A stretch of DNA of 64,000 bases from Ulvibacterium marinum (GTDB lineage Bacteria > Bacteroidota > Bacteroidia > Flavobacteriales > Flavobacteriaceae). A model generated the notes under the pieces. That model had not been told where the DNA came from. It saw only the letters and a list, made by a program, of their open reading frames with translations, and searched no databases. Shown here one piece after another: positions 53,063 through 62,682 of the stretch (the first letter of the stretch is position 1; the number at the start of each line of letters is the position of its first letter). The stretch lies in contig NZ_RBCJ01000006.1 of assembly GCF_003626755.1 (NCBI RefSeq), forward strand, positions 337,477 to 401,476. Direction: 5' to 3'. Made by a program: the position numbers and the translations under genes.

Positions 53063-54020
53063 ATTACCAAGTTTGGCGCTCTTTCAATACATAGTCGTTG
53101 TTTTATTCTTAGTCCTTGGTTTAGGGACTTCAAAAAATGGAACATACCTTATAAAGAACAAACACTTGACCGTAACGGTAAATGCGAAGGGAGCTGAATT
53201 GACGAGCCTAAAATCCACCGCTACTGGGAAAGAATTCTTATGGCAGGGTGATTCCCGGACATGGAAAGATCAGGCTCCTATCTTATTTCCAATAGTTGGA
53301 AAATTAAAACGGGATACCTATAGGATTGCCAATAAGGAGCATACCCTTAAGCCCCATGGTTTTGCCAAGGACGAATTTTTTAAACGCATCTACTGGGATA
53401 CGGATAGCTTGGTGATGCGATTGACATCCAACACACGAACCCTGAAGGCGTATCCCTTTCAGTTTGAACTGGAAATTGCCTATAAATTGGAGGATTCTAA
53501 GCTTAAAACGTACTTCAATGTCAAAAACAAAGGTAAGGTCAAGATGCCTTTTTCCATTGGTTTTCATCCCGGATTCCGATACTTAGGCGAAGAAGGTCAT
53601 GCGATAAGTGAGCTATACTTTGATTTTGGTTCCGATAAACCTTTGGAGCGCTATTATCTGGAGAACGGATTGCAAGCTTCGAAAAAAACAATGCTTCATT
53701 TAAGAAATGGCAGGCTGTATCTGTCAGATTCGTTATTTTCCAATAGGGCCTTGGTTTTTAAGCATGCCGATATACATACTGTGCTGTTTGGTAGCCGAAA
53801 CCCAAGCGAACAGATTTTGGTCGATGTTTGCGATGCTCCCTATTTCGCCCTGTGGTCCTGGCCTTTTAAGAGATCCAATTTTGTATGTATTGAACCATGG
53901 TGGGGACTGCCTGATTCATTGGATTCCTCCCAAAATCTATTCGAAAAAGAGGGCATTGAACTGCTTCGCCCAAAAGAGCAGCGTTCCGGCATGTTTTCCA
54001 TTAAAATCACTACACAATGA
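53022..54020 (+). CDS. Aldose 1-epimerase (mutarotase) family, secreted
   Basis: 332 residues; the frame overlaps the GH2 end by 41 bases, and a start at 53034 gives a better signal peptide (MPKQKQKGF...VVVLFLVLGLG). The galactose mutarotase-like fold is visible from NKHLTVTVNAKGAELTSLKS, with PFSIGFHPGFRY (catalytic His) and an acidic closing segment with FVCIEPWWGLPD. It is of the LacX-like type. It equilibrates sugar anomers, which feeds stereospecific uptake or the dehydrogenase. The long overlap with the previous gene is unusual. Confidence 0.85.
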   Translation: MALGMPKQKQKGFKLPSLALFQYIVVVLFLVLGLGTSKNGTYLIKNKHLTVTVNAKGAELTSLKSTATGKEFLWQGDSRTWKDQAPILFPIVGKLKRDTYRIANKEHTLKPHGFAKDEFFKRIYWDTDSLVMRLTSNTRTLKAYPFQFELEIAYKLEDSKLKTYFNVKNKGKVKMPFSIGFHPGFRYLGEEGHAISELYFDFGSDKPLERYYLENGLQASKKTMLHLRNGRLYLSDSLFSNRALVFKHADIHTVLFGSRNPSEQILVDVCDAPYFALWSWPFKRSNFVCIEPWWGLPDSLDSSQNLFEKEGIELLRPKEQRSGMFSIKITTQ

Positions 54021-54343
54021 TCAATACCTTAAAGATGAAAGATGGGGATGACAAATTAGTTTCCGAAACCAGGACAAATCTATTGGAGTCCGGTAAAAGC
54101 GAAGGGGCAATCTCAAACGTTAAAATCAAGGTCGAGGATACGGGAAAACACCCTGCCTTTATGACCCAATTGAACGTCAAGGGAGGAAAACGTTTGTTCA
54201 GGGTCTCGTACAATTTTTTTTGGATGGAGCCTAGAGAGCAAAAAACAATCAGTTTGGAAATAAATTGGAGGGAAATGGCTCCGAAGAAAGCATTTGTTAC
54301 GGAGGGCTTATGGAATTCCAAAACAGTAAAGCACAAATTATAA
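54017..54343 (+). pseudogene. Duplicated, internally deleted C-terminal piece of the GH2 enzyme
   Basis: 108 codons. MKDGDDKLVSETRT is followed by LLESGKSEGAISNVKIKVED and TGKHPAFMTQLNVKGGKRLF, matching the last ~130 residues of the GH2 protein (MKDGDDKLVS, VLESGKTDGAISSVKIKIEN, TGKHAAFMTQVNVKGGKRLF). The stretch between (SRSVYWPRTIP to TNLALT) is missing. It has no signal peptide or catalytic part, though it begins with an ATGA overlap to the epimerase. Probably the debris of a second GH2 copy. Confidence 0.75.
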
Positions 54344-54353
54344 ATCGACCACC

Positions 54354-55814
54354 ATGAAAAAAATAATCTTGTTATCAACTTTTTTTGTAGTTCTATTTTC
54401 ATGCAAAAGGAACGTCATAGAAAAGGAGGATAAAAAGTTTAATGTTCTATTTATCACCATTGATGATTTACGACCTCAATTGGGCATCTATGGCGATTCT
54501 TTAGTGAAAACACCCAATATCGACAAGTTGGCAAACAACGCAATAGTATTTGACCGAGCCTACTGTCAAGCACCACTTTGTGGCCCTTCCCGATCCTCTT
54601 TCCTTTCCGGATATTATCCCCAAACCACGGGGGCCTATGTAATCAATGACCACATTCGCGACGCAAAGCCTGATGTTGTGACATTGCCGCAACTCTTTAA
54701 GAATAATGGGTACACCTCCGCTGGTCTCTACAAAGTATTTCATCTGGTCGGATTTGACCCTACCTTGTTCGGAAACAGGAATGACCCGGAGTCGTGGAGC
54801 ATTCCTTTATGGTTGCCAAAAAAAAGTGTTTGGGGCCCACTAGGGGATTCCATATATCAGGTGAACAAGCAACTTTGCCTGCGGAAAGGGCCAATTGGTT
54901 ATAACAATATTCCAAGATCACTGGCTTATGAGGCTCCCGTTATTGCGGATAGCCTACTTGCCGATGGGGAAACCGCCCAACAGGCACTACACTATCTCGA
55001 TGATTTCAAGGAGAAACCATTCTTTATGGCAGTAGGTTTTTATAATCCCCATTTGCCCTTTGTTGCCCCAAAAAAATATTGGGACCTGTATAATCGTGAA
55101 GAACTCGTTCTGCCCGAAAACCAATATGCCCCAAAAGGAGTTCCCGTAAACTTACTACCAACCTCCGCAGAACTAAGGAGCAATGTAAATATTCCAAATG
55201 AAGGTCCGTTTGATGAAGAGCTAAAAAAGGATCTACTACACGGATATCTCGCCTCCATTAGCTATATCGATGCCCAAATAGGGCTTCTTATCGATCGATT
55301 GGATAAACTGAACCTTACCGGCAATACGATTGTGGTTATACTCGGTGACCATGGATATCAAATTGGGGAGCATAATCTTTGGTGCAAAAAGCACAGCAAT
55401 TTCGAAATGGCGACAAGGGTACCGCTGATTATTTCCACTCCCGAACATTTCGGCAACGGACGAAGAACGTCAAAAATTGTAGAATTGGTCGACCTATATC
55501 CAACTTTGGCAGATTTATGTAGCCTTGAAGCACCTGATGATTTGGATGGCCATAGCTTGGTTCCAATTCTAAACAATTTCAATGCGAAAGATACTGGATC
55601 ATCACTTTCTGTTTATGGGAAAAACGGAAACCAACAGAGTATACGAACGGACAATTACAGAATCAACAGGAGGAAGCTAGCCGATAGCACATTTTATGAA
55701 CTTTACGATCGTCAAATCGACCCTCATGAAAACAATAACGTTGCATATGCGAAGGAATACCTATCGGTAAGGGATTCTTTGACTAAAATATTGGAGGACT
55801 ATTTTAAAAATTAG
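54354..55814 (+). CDS. Type I sulfatase, iduronate-2-sulfatase-like
   Basis: 486 residues with a lipoprotein signal (VVLFSC, Cys17). FGly motif C76-G-P-S-R80, metal Asp pair in FITIDD, and GDHGYQIGEHNLWCKK in the second metal and substrate region, as in the iduronate-2-sulfatase/N-sulfoglucosamine group. Residues 300-486 form the C-terminal subdomain. It removes sulfate from a uronate or hexose in the oligosaccharide. Last gene of the + strand unit (sulfatase fusion, GH2, epimerase, sulfatase). An anaerobic or FGE-type maturase must be elsewhere in the genome. Confidence 0.9.
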   Translation: MKKIILLSTFFVVLFSCKRNVIEKEDKKFNVLFITIDDLRPQLGIYGDSLVKTPNIDKLANNAIVFDRAYCQAPLCGPSRSSFLSGYYPQTTGAYVINDHIRDAKPDVVTLPQLFKNNGYTSAGLYKVFHLVGFDPTLFGNRNDPESWSIPLWLPKKSVWGPLGDSIYQVNKQLCLRKGPIGYNNIPRSLAYEAPVIADSLLADGETAQQALHYLDDFKEKPFFMAVGFYNPHLPFVAPKKYWDLYNREELVLPENQYAPKGVPVNLLPTSAELRSNVNIPNEGPFDEELKKDLLHGYLASISYIDAQIGLLIDRLDKLNLTGNTIVVILGDHGYQIGEHNLWCKKHSNFEMATRVPLIISTPEHFGNGRRTSKIVELVDLYPTLADLCSLEAPDDLDGHSLVPILNNFNAKDTGSSLSVYGKNGNQQSIRTDNYRINRRKLADSTFYELYDRQIDPHENNNVAYAKEYLSVRDSLTKILEDYFKN

Positions 55815-56086
55815 GAAGTCACGTTATCATTTTTTGCTTCTTGAATAATCATAGCAGTGAGGCTATTTTTAGAGAGACCCATGGCCTAAAGTTCGGCACA
55901 TACAAAAACGTATTATGTCAGGGTTCAAGCAGAAAAAAACCAAGGAAAATAGGGATGTGATGGCTTGGATTAGCCCTGTTTGGATTGAGGATTAAGATGT
56001 TTTTTCATTTCAAATTGGGAAAATACTTTAAAACGGCGAGTTAATAGGACTGATTGCGCAGAGAGGATAAATTCTCAAGAAACGTT
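55815..56086. other. Spacer between sulfatase and IS element
   Basis: A 272-base stretch with no frame I recognise. It may contain the end of a lost gene or the pre-insertion flank of the IS. Confidence 0.3.
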
Positions 56087-57520
56087 CGTGGCTGTTGCAC
56101 AACTCTGATATTCATCAATTCTTGCTTTCATAAGCGTTGGGAAATGGGTAACTTATGGTATGCAAGGTAGAAAGAACTATACCGAAAAACTGTTCCTGAG
56201 CTTCAGGCTGTCGGACCGTGTTCCCAAGGACAACCTTTACAGAAGGCTCCGCGAAACGCTCGACCTGCGTTTTCTTTACCGGGACACGAAGGAACTATAT
56301 GGAAGTACCGGTAACCCCTCGATCGACCCCGTGGTCTTCTTCAAGCTGTTGATCACCGGATACCTTGAGAACCTGCCTAAGAGCCGGCAGGCAGGCGCAT
56401 CCATGGAAAGCGTGGTGCCGAAAATGCCCGCCACCCCCATGGACGACCACTTGAAAAAAGTATCGGAAGAAAACGGGGCAACCGAACAAAGGCGGGCAAA
56501 GACCGTTTCCCCTGCACATATTACCGCTCCCGAACACGAGCTGAAGCGCGTGGAAAAGCACCACCGAAACCTGAGGGAGGGTCCGGTACAACTGGTCGGC
56601 GCGTCACACAAGAAAGCACGCCTGCCGGGCAACAAGACGCACTACAACCCCCATGACCCGGATGCCCGCATATCGGTAAAACCGGGCAAGGCCGGAAAGC
56701 CCGACTACCGCTGCAGTATGGTGGGTGGATACCGCGGAAGGAGTCATCTCCCATATCCAGGCGGACTTTGCCGACGGTAGGGACAGCCAATACTTGAAGA
56801 GTATCGGCCTGCAAGTCCAGAACCGTTTAGGGCGGAACGAGCTTATAATGACTGATCTGTTGGCGGACACAGGATATTCCAACGGCCCGACTACGATTTT
56901 CTCGAACAAAGGAAGCTTACGGGATGGATACCCGTCTTCGGGAAATATAAACCCGAAATAGAGGGTTTCCCCTACGACAGGGAAAGGGACGGGTACCGTT
57001 GCCCGATGGACAGGCCGCTGCCCTTCAAGGGGTCCGGTACCAACAAGGACGGTACCGTACTGAAAAACTACTGGGCGGCACAAGGGACTGCAAGGCCTGC
57101 CCCATGAAACCCCAATGTGCGCCAAAAAAGAAATGCAAAAGTATCACCAGAACGATATATGACGAACCGTACCTGAGGGCCTACGCCCGACAGCACAGCG
57201 AAAGGGGCAGACAAATGAAAAGACTCAGAAAAAGTACGGTGGAACCCGTTTTCGGCAGCCTGACCCAGTTCTACGGCCTGAGAAAAATAGGCGTACTGGG
57301 CAAGGCCGGTGCCCATAAGGTCATGCTCATGGCGGCAATCGCCTTCAACCTGAAAAAGTACCTTAAGAAAGGAGGAAGGAGACCCTCCATTGGCATTTTC
57401 AAGGCCACCTGACCACTTTTTACCGGCATATCCGACCGAGACCGGTTCTCCTAATCGCTCGGTAAAAACAACCTAATCGGGTCGATATCTTATGTAAAGA
57501 GCACTTCTGCAACGGCCACG
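56087..57520 (+). mobile_element. Degenerate IS1182-like insertion sequence
   Basis: Ends are imperfect inverted repeats: CGTGGCTGTTGCACAACTC from 56087, and on the other strand CGTGGCCGTTGCAGAAGTGC ending at 57520; A-A-A-C just outside both may be part of the repeat. No convincing target duplication is seen. A second copy in the same orientation starts at 63901. The transposase is broken (next entry), so this copy is probably immobile by itself. Confidence 0.75.
56160..57412 (+). pseudogene. Broken IS1182-type transposase
   Basis: The first ~75 codons (MQGRKNYTEKLFLSFRLSDR to GYLENL) are the intact N-terminus of an IS1182-family DDE transposase. After GYLENL the sequence jumps to SRQAGASMESVVPKMPATPM, indicating an internal deletion. 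The reading frame then shifts near 56720 (to the frame holding GVISHIQADFADGRDS) and again near 56960, before the C-terminal part with DEPYLRAYARQHSERGRQMK and TVEPVFGSLTQFYGLRK. The active-site Asp-Asp-Glu cannot be assembled in one protein. Confidence 0.85.
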
Positions 57521-57648
57521 GCTGTTTGATAAAACCATTTTTCTGAAGCTTTTCTCAATGATTTTTTATACATTGTTCTTAATGGGCGTAAGTTTACATA
57601 AACGTAAAGCGATTCACTTTATAGATTTGATTTAAGCGACTTGTTCAT

Positions 57649-58563
57649 TTGGAAAAAATTCACCGTCATACCATAAACGATTTATATCAAACATTGAGTA
57701 TGCCTGTGGACGATGAAATCAACTTCACGATTCTGAGCGTTCCTGATATCCACCCGGAAATCCCCTTTAAGTCCCCGGTTCTAAGGGCAGAGTATTTTTC
57801 CTTTATCCTGACCAAAGAAGGTTCAGGCGAATATAATCTTGGCGACAACACTTTCCCATTTGGGAACAGATCTATCTATTTCACCAACCCGGGACATATC
57901 AAGTCCTACGAACTGTTCTCCTCAAAAGAAGCCCAAATTATTATGTTAACGGAAAAATTCCTTCAGGAGAACGTACATCCACAGATCTATAATGAGTTTC
58001 CCTTTCTTTTGGCTGAGATCGTGCCCCCCAACGAACAGACCGAAACCGAGTTCAAGGAATTGGAAATGCTTTTTGATCAGGTTGGTTTTGAGTTCAAGAA
58101 TAATTCCAAATACAAGGATAAAATCATTGGCAATATGATATTGGTATTACTGATGAAAATCAAAGAATGGTTTTGGGCCAACTACAATCCCCTTGTTGAA
58201 GGGGAACACAACTCTAGAATCGTCAAGTCGTTTAAAAGAACACTGGAATCCGAATTCAAAAAAATATTGGGCGACAAGCAGGGCCAGGTAAATCTACAGG
58301 CCCAATACTTCGCCGAACGACTCAACCTTCATCCCAACTACCTTAATTCCGTCCTAAAGAATAAAACAGGCAGGACGCTCAGTGATTGGATATCCCAACG
58401 CACCCTTTCCGTATCCAAATCCCTTTTGGTGGATTCTTCCCTATCCTTGAAAGAGATATCCTATTTGTTGGGCTATAGTGAGCCTACGCACTTCAGTAGA
58501 TTCTTCAAAAAGAACACAAAACTATCCCCGAGAGCCTTCAGGGCCGCCCATAAGAGTCCGTAA
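57649..58563 (+). CDS. AraC-family regulator
   Basis: 304 residues from a TTG start (57649); an ATG start at residue 17 is the other possibility. The N-terminal half is a cupin-like sensing domain (about 20-150, with GNRSIYFTNPGHIKSYELF). The C-terminal two helix-turn-helix motifs are HPNYLNSVLKNKTGRTLSDWIS and EISYLLGYSEPTHFSRFFKK. It is divergent from nothing and precedes the aldo/keto reductase by 100 bases, so it probably controls that gene cluster. Confidence 0.88.
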   Translation: MEKIHRHTINDLYQTLSMPVDDEINFTILSVPDIHPEIPFKSPVLRAEYFSFILTKEGSGEYNLGDNTFPFGNRSIYFTNPGHIKSYELFSSKEAQIIMLTEKFLQENVHPQIYNEFPFLLAEIVPPNEQTETEFKELEMLFDQVGFEFKNNSKYKDKIIGNMILVLLMKIKEWFWANYNPLVEGEHNSRIVKSFKRTLESEFKKILGDKQGQVNLQAQYFAERLNLHPNYLNSVLKNKTGRTLSDWISQRTLSVSKSLLVDSSLSLKEISYLLGYSEPTHFSRFFKKNTKLSPRAFRAAHKSP

Positions 58564-58665
58564 TCTTTGAAATTGGTCAGTTTTCGTTTGGACTGGGTTC
58601 GTGAACAGCCCTAGTTCCTCAGCACCTTTGTATCAAATAATTACAAACAATAAAAACGAAAAAAA

Positions 58666-59580
58666 ATGACTGAATTAAGTAGTACATCAAGAAACAGAAT
58701 CAATATGCCACTTGTTGGATTTGGCACCTACCAACTATCGACCGAAGAAGCGGAATCTAGTATGGCAGAAGCATTGAGGGCCGGGTACAGACATATAGAT
58801 TCGGCCGAAGGCTACAACAATGAAAAAGGAACCGGTAATGCCATTAAAAAGTCCGGTATTGCAAGGGAAGAGATTTTTTTGACCACCAAGCTTTTCCCTG
58901 GAAACACAGAGTGGGGTGTTCAGGAAAAAACGTATGAATCCACCATTGCCACCCTGAAAAACCAATTAAAGGAACTCCAGGTCGACTATGTTGACCTTTA
59001 TCTTATCCACGCCCCACTTGCGTCATTGCGATTGGAACAATGGAGAGCCTTGATTGAATTGAAAAAACAGGGACTGACCAAGCATATTGGGGTATCCAAC
59101 TATAACGAAGAGGCCATCAATGAGATTTTGGAAGCAGGTCTGGAAAAACCGGAGATCAATCAAATTGAGTTCCACCCCCTTTGTACGCAGCCAGAACTGA
59201 CCCAGTTTCTAAATAAACATTCCATTGCGTCCACCGCGTACAGTTCGCTGGCCCCACTTTCCACCTGGAGAACTGCCGAAGGCCAGGGAGGTGAAGTATT
59301 GGCCGAAAAAAAACAGGATGCACAGTCTATCATCAAGGAGGTTGCAAATGAATTGAATGTCTCCGAGGCCAAACTCCTGCTAAGATGGGGATTACAAAAC
59401 GGGTACAGCGTACTTACTAGAAGTACAAAACCGGAGCGTATCAAAGAAAACATTGACCTTTTTGATTTTGCCATTCCACAAAGTCAAATGCAGCAACTGA
59501 ACGACTTGAACCAAAATCAAGCTTTTGCCTGGGCGGCCAATGGCCTAAATCCTATGGAAGCAGCTCCTACTTTAAAATAG
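58666..59580 (+). CDS. Aldo/keto reductase (2,5-diketo-D-gluconate reductase-like)
   Basis: 304 residues. The AKR catalytic tetrad is visible: Asp in HIDSAEGY, Tyr in the same motif, Lys in LTTKLFP, His in LIHAPL. The C-terminal signature LLLRWGLQNGYSVLTRS and the NADPH-site residues K-P-E-R-I are present. It reduces aldehydes or ketones with NADPH in the cytoplasm. It lies with an AraC regulator and an SDR, an arrangement common for stress- or sugar-derived carbonyl handling. Confidence 0.9.
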   Translation: MTELSSTSRNRINMPLVGFGTYQLSTEEAESSMAEALRAGYRHIDSAEGYNNEKGTGNAIKKSGIAREEIFLTTKLFPGNTEWGVQEKTYESTIATLKNQLKELQVDYVDLYLIHAPLASLRLEQWRALIELKKQGLTKHIGVSNYNEEAINEILEAGLEKPEINQIEFHPLCTQPELTQFLNKHSIASTAYSSLAPLSTWRTAEGQGGEVLAEKKQDAQSIIKEVANELNVSEAKLLLRWGLQNGYSVLTRSTKPERIKENIDLFDFAIPQSQMQQLNDLNQNQAFAWAANGLNPMEAAPTLK

Positions 59581-59636
59581 ACGGGGTACCCAAACAAAAG
59601 TTGAACCAAAAATTAGTAACACTAAAAAATAATAAG

Positions 59637-59870
59637 ATGATAGCAACGGGAATATCATTTACTCCAAATACAAAACAAATACATAGCTCTTCGAATTCAA
59701 TGGTTGCCAGATATCTCAAGAACAATCCTTTGGGCATTGGTTTCCTGTTGAGCGATAAGAGAAAAAATGAAATAAAAAGTGAGGGCTATCATTTTGGAAA
59801 CGCGCCTTTTACGAACGAAACAATATACAGAGATTACCTACCATCGGACATAGTTTCCAAATGGGATTAA
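59637..59870 (+). CDS. Short hypothetical protein
   Basis: 77 residues from the ATG at 59637. Polar, with no signal, membrane segment or recognisable motif (MVARYLKNNPLGIGFLLSDK, then YHFGNAPF). It lies between the aldo/keto reductase and the SDR on the same strand and overlaps the extended SDR frame by 10 bases. Reality is uncertain. Confidence 0.3.
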   Translation: MIATGISFTPNTKQIHSSSNSMVARYLKNNPLGIGFLLSDKRKNEIKSEGYHFGNAPFTNETIYRDYLPSDIVSKWD

Positions 59871-59893
59871 CAAAGACTATAAAAAGTAACAAG

Positions 59894-60865
59894 ATGAAAA
59901 GCATGAAGAAAATGAGCCGCAGGGAAATTTTAAAGAAAGGTACTTTGGGTGCAACTGGCGTGGCAGCTTCGACATTGTTTGGGGCGAATACCCTGACAGC
60001 GCAGGAAGAAAACAGAAAATTATTCAACTCACAATTGACAGCAAAGACCGCTTTTATTACTGGGGGCGCAAGGGGAATAGGTCTCGCTGCCGCCGTAGAA
60101 CTTGCCAAGGCGGGAATCAACATTGTCCTTTTCGACATTGCCACAGAAGACATTCCCCATGTGGGCTATAAACTGTCCTCAGAAAGTGATTTGGCAAGTG
60201 CCAAGAAAAAAATAGAATCCCTGAACGTGAAATGTTTGGCCATCAAGGGTGATGTTAGAAACATTGATGACCTAAAGAGCGCGATGCAAAGAACGGTCGA
60301 CACCTTCGGAAGTTTGGATATTCTCGTGGCAAACGCAGGGGTGACCCAGGTTGGAGCTATTGAAGAATTCAGCTCAAAAGAGATAGACGTCGTCTACGAT
60401 ATAAATGTCGCCGGTATAATCAAGACCACTCAGGTTGCCGCCCCCTTCATGAAGCAACAAAAATCAGGAAGAATGGTATTCTTATCCTCAGCACTGGGCC
60501 GTATGGGAAATGAACTTTTCCCCGTCTATGCTTCTACCAAATGGGCGGTCATCGGTTTTGCCAAAAGTGCTGCCCTTACCTATGGCAAGGATAATATTAC
60601 GTGCAATGTGGTGGCCCCGGGATTGGTTCGCACCAAATTGGCCGATAATCCCTATGTATTGGGGAAAATGATGCCTAACAATCCGGATGCAACCTTTGAT
60701 AGTGTTTCCGAAACTTTGAAATCAGGTAATCCCATACCGGTTGGCCATCTGGAGCCTGAAGATGTTGCCAAGGCCATTACCCTTTTTGTATCGGACGCTA
60801 CAAACAAGGTCACTGGAGAGGTGTTTGACGTAAGTTACGGGTCATTGGCGAGAAGCATGGCATAG
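59894..60865 (+). CDS. SDR oxidoreductase with Tat signal
   Basis: 323 residues from the ATG at 59894, which opens a twin-arginine signal (KKMSRREILKKG then a hydrophobic stretch ending TLTAQ); the frame extends 11 codons further upstream. The SDR motifs follow: T-G-G-A-R-G-I-G, N-A-G, Ser in LSSALG, and Y-x-x-x-K (YASTK). Export of a folded SDR with bound nucleotide is unusual but occurs in Bacteroidota sugar loci. A terminator at 60885 closes the unit. Confidence 0.85.
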   Translation: MKSMKKMSRREILKKGTLGATGVAASTLFGANTLTAQEENRKLFNSQLTAKTAFITGGARGIGLAAAVELAKAGINIVLFDIATEDIPHVGYKLSSESDLASAKKKIESLNVKCLAIKGDVRNIDDLKSAMQRTVDTFGSLDILVANAGVTQVGAIEEFSSKEIDVVYDINVAGIIKTTQVAAPFMKQQKSGRMVFLSSALGRMGNELFPVYASTKWAVIGFAKSAALTYGKDNITCNVVAPGLVRTKLADNPYVLGKMMPNNPDATFDSVSETLKSGNPIPVGHLEPEDVAKAITLFVSDATNKVTGEVFDVSYGSLARSMA

Positions 60866-60884
60866 CCAATCAAGAACATAGAAC

Positions 60885-60926
60885 AAAAGCGATTCGTCTA
60901 TTTAAAGCACGAATCGCTTTTTTTTT
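60885..60926 (+). terminator. Rho-independent terminator after the Tat SDR
   Basis: 13-bp perfect stem (60885-60897 with 60909-60921), loop of 11, followed by a run of T. The T run makes this the strongest intrinsic terminator of the window. Confidence 0.85.
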
Positions 60927-61275
60927 GAAAATTAATACTCTACTTATCATTTGGCCTGAACATGGGTTGTGAAACAACCATTTAAGAAATCGTCCCGACT
61001 TAAAATGGTATCATCAAAGCAACAATTTTTAAGACCCATAGATTTTCTAAACCGGATTCGTCAAATGGCCGTTTCACGGGATTATCCAATAATAATAAAG
61101 TCAACTTTTATTCTTTTCATAGAACCAGACAATTACAAAGTATTTGTAATTTTTCCATAATGCTATTTGAACTTCTGGTCATATTAATGGTCATTTATGA
61201 AATGTCGTTAGGATGCAGTTCATTAAACTTCTATTTTTATGAAACTCTAATGAGTATTGTTCAAAATCATTAACT
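60927..61275. other. Spacer upstream of the second AraC gene
   Basis: Apart from a 63-codon frame with no motif I see nothing. The A+T-rich final 80 bases probably contain the AraC promoter. Confidence 0.3.
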
Positions 61276-62100
61276 ATGATTCAAAAAATATACTTTCCAA
61301 AAAATCCACTGGTAAGACAAATTGTAAATTTTTTCAGTTATAGTGAATTTGATACAGATAAGCTAATTGACAATTGGTTAGGTATTTTTCCCAACGCTAC
61401 AGCTAATATTGCTATTTCTCTTGGTGATGATCTTCTTCATACGAACAACTCAAAAAACAAATCATTTATTTCTGCTGCCTGTACTAAAACATTGGCCCTA
61501 AAAAGAACTAAAAATTTCAAAATAATAAGTATTCAGTTAAACCCTTTTGGATTACATCATTTATTAGGCATTCCAATGAGGGAAATAAAAAATGCCAACC
61601 TACCAAGTGATGTTTTGTTCAAGGCTAGCCAAATTGAAATGTTGCATGATAAATTACATGAAAACGATGATATAACTCAAAGATTTCAAATTTTAGAGGA
61701 TTTTGTGTTTCAGCAATTAAGACCTAAATCTATTAATCCTAGATTACCCTTTGCAATACGTATTATGACTGATGAGGGTTTAAATAACATGGATAAGTTA
61801 AGTTCTGTTTTATGTCTTTCTTCTAGAGGATTGCGGAAAATGTTTAGCCAACATATTGGGATGAGTCCTAAGTATTATTCCAAAATGGTAAGATTTAATA
61901 ATGCTGCAAGCCAAATGTTAAAATCTCCTGAAGACAAATTAACAGCAATTGCTACAGATTTTGGCTATTTTGATCAACCTCACTTTATTAAGGACTTTAA
62001 GCACTTTTCAGGTGTTTCTCCTAGTCATTTTTTAAATATTAGGTCAAATAGTACCGATTTTTACAATTTTGTTTCAGAAGCTTGCGATATTTTTGATTAG
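61276..62100 (+). CDS. AraC-family regulator with DUF6597-like N-terminus
   Basis: 274 residues. The N-terminal half (about 5-135) has the layout of the DUF6597-type sensor (KIYFPKNPLVRQIVNFF, IQLNPFGLHHLLGIP). The C-terminal HTH pair is MDKLSSVLCLSSRGLRKMF and TDFGYFDQPHFIKDFKHFSG. The A+T content of this gene is clearly higher than that of its neighbours, suggesting a separate origin. Its target may be the downstream lipoprotein and amidohydrolase. Confidence 0.87.
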   Translation: MIQKIYFPKNPLVRQIVNFFSYSEFDTDKLIDNWLGIFPNATANIAISLGDDLLHTNNSKNKSFISAACTKTLALKRTKNFKIISIQLNPFGLHHLLGIPMREIKNANLPSDVLFKASQIEMLHDKLHENDDITQRFQILEDFVFQQLRPKSINPRLPFAIRIMTDEGLNNMDKLSSVLCLSSRGLRKMFSQHIGMSPKYYSKMVRFNNAASQMLKSPEDKLTAIATDFGYFDQPHFIKDFKHFSGVSPSHFLNIRSNSTDFYNFVSEACDIFD

Positions 62101-62251
62101 GTAAAAATTACTACATTCTTTAAAATGTATTAGAAAATGCAAATTATTTTAATAAGGAGCCATCTATTTACTTGGTTGTTTATCCTTTTTTAAAATACTT
62201 CCCCGAATGCCTTGATTCACTTATAATCATAAAACTATAAAATGTTTTATT

Positions 62252-62668
62252 ATGAAAATAAATCAAATATTACATTCGTATTTAGCCTGTCTAGCCGTAT
62301 TTTTAATCATTATATCCTGTTCCAAAAGCGACGATACTGTGGAACCGGTAATCGAAGAACAGGTAGACGTCATTGATCCCGCCCTAGTAGGCACTTGGGA
62401 GGGTACAGTGAGTGGGAGTTTTGGTGATGCAGATATGACCATGGTGTTAGAAAGCAATGGTGATATGTCTGCGGAAGGATCTACCTCGTTGTATTGCCCT
62501 ATGGACGCTAAGTGGAAAGTGAAGTCTAATCGGTTCAAAGCCAGTGGCAATGATAGGTGTGATGGTACTTCGGTAACTTTTGATGCCCCTTATTCTAAAA
62601 CAAAGCTAAGCGGTTCGTGGAGTGCAGGGAGTGGTAACAGTGGTACTTTTAATGCTGAAAAGCAATAG
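62252..62668 (+). CDS. Small lipoprotein, lipocalin-like
   Basis: 138 residues with lipoprotein signal LIIISC (Cys23) and SKSDD. The mature part reads VGTWEGTVSGSFGDADMTMVLESNG...YSKTKLSGSWS, the strand pattern of a small beta-barrel like lipocalin-type or META-like domains. Two Cys (in LYCPM and DRCDG) could pair. No specific function can be assigned. It lies 14 bases before an amidohydrolase gene. Confidence 0.65.
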   Translation: MKINQILHSYLACLAVFLIIISCSKSDDTVEPVIEEQVDVIDPALVGTWEGTVSGSFGDADMTMVLESNGDMSAEGSTSLYCPMDAKWKVKSNRFKASGNDRCDGTSVTFDAPYSKTKLSGSWSAGSGNSGTFNAEKQ

Positions 62669-62682
62669 TTATCAAAAATATT

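Noticed and set aside
60969..61160. 63-codon + strand frame between SDR and AraC
   Set aside because: GTG start, basic N-terminus, no motif and no ribosome-binding stretch; likely chance.
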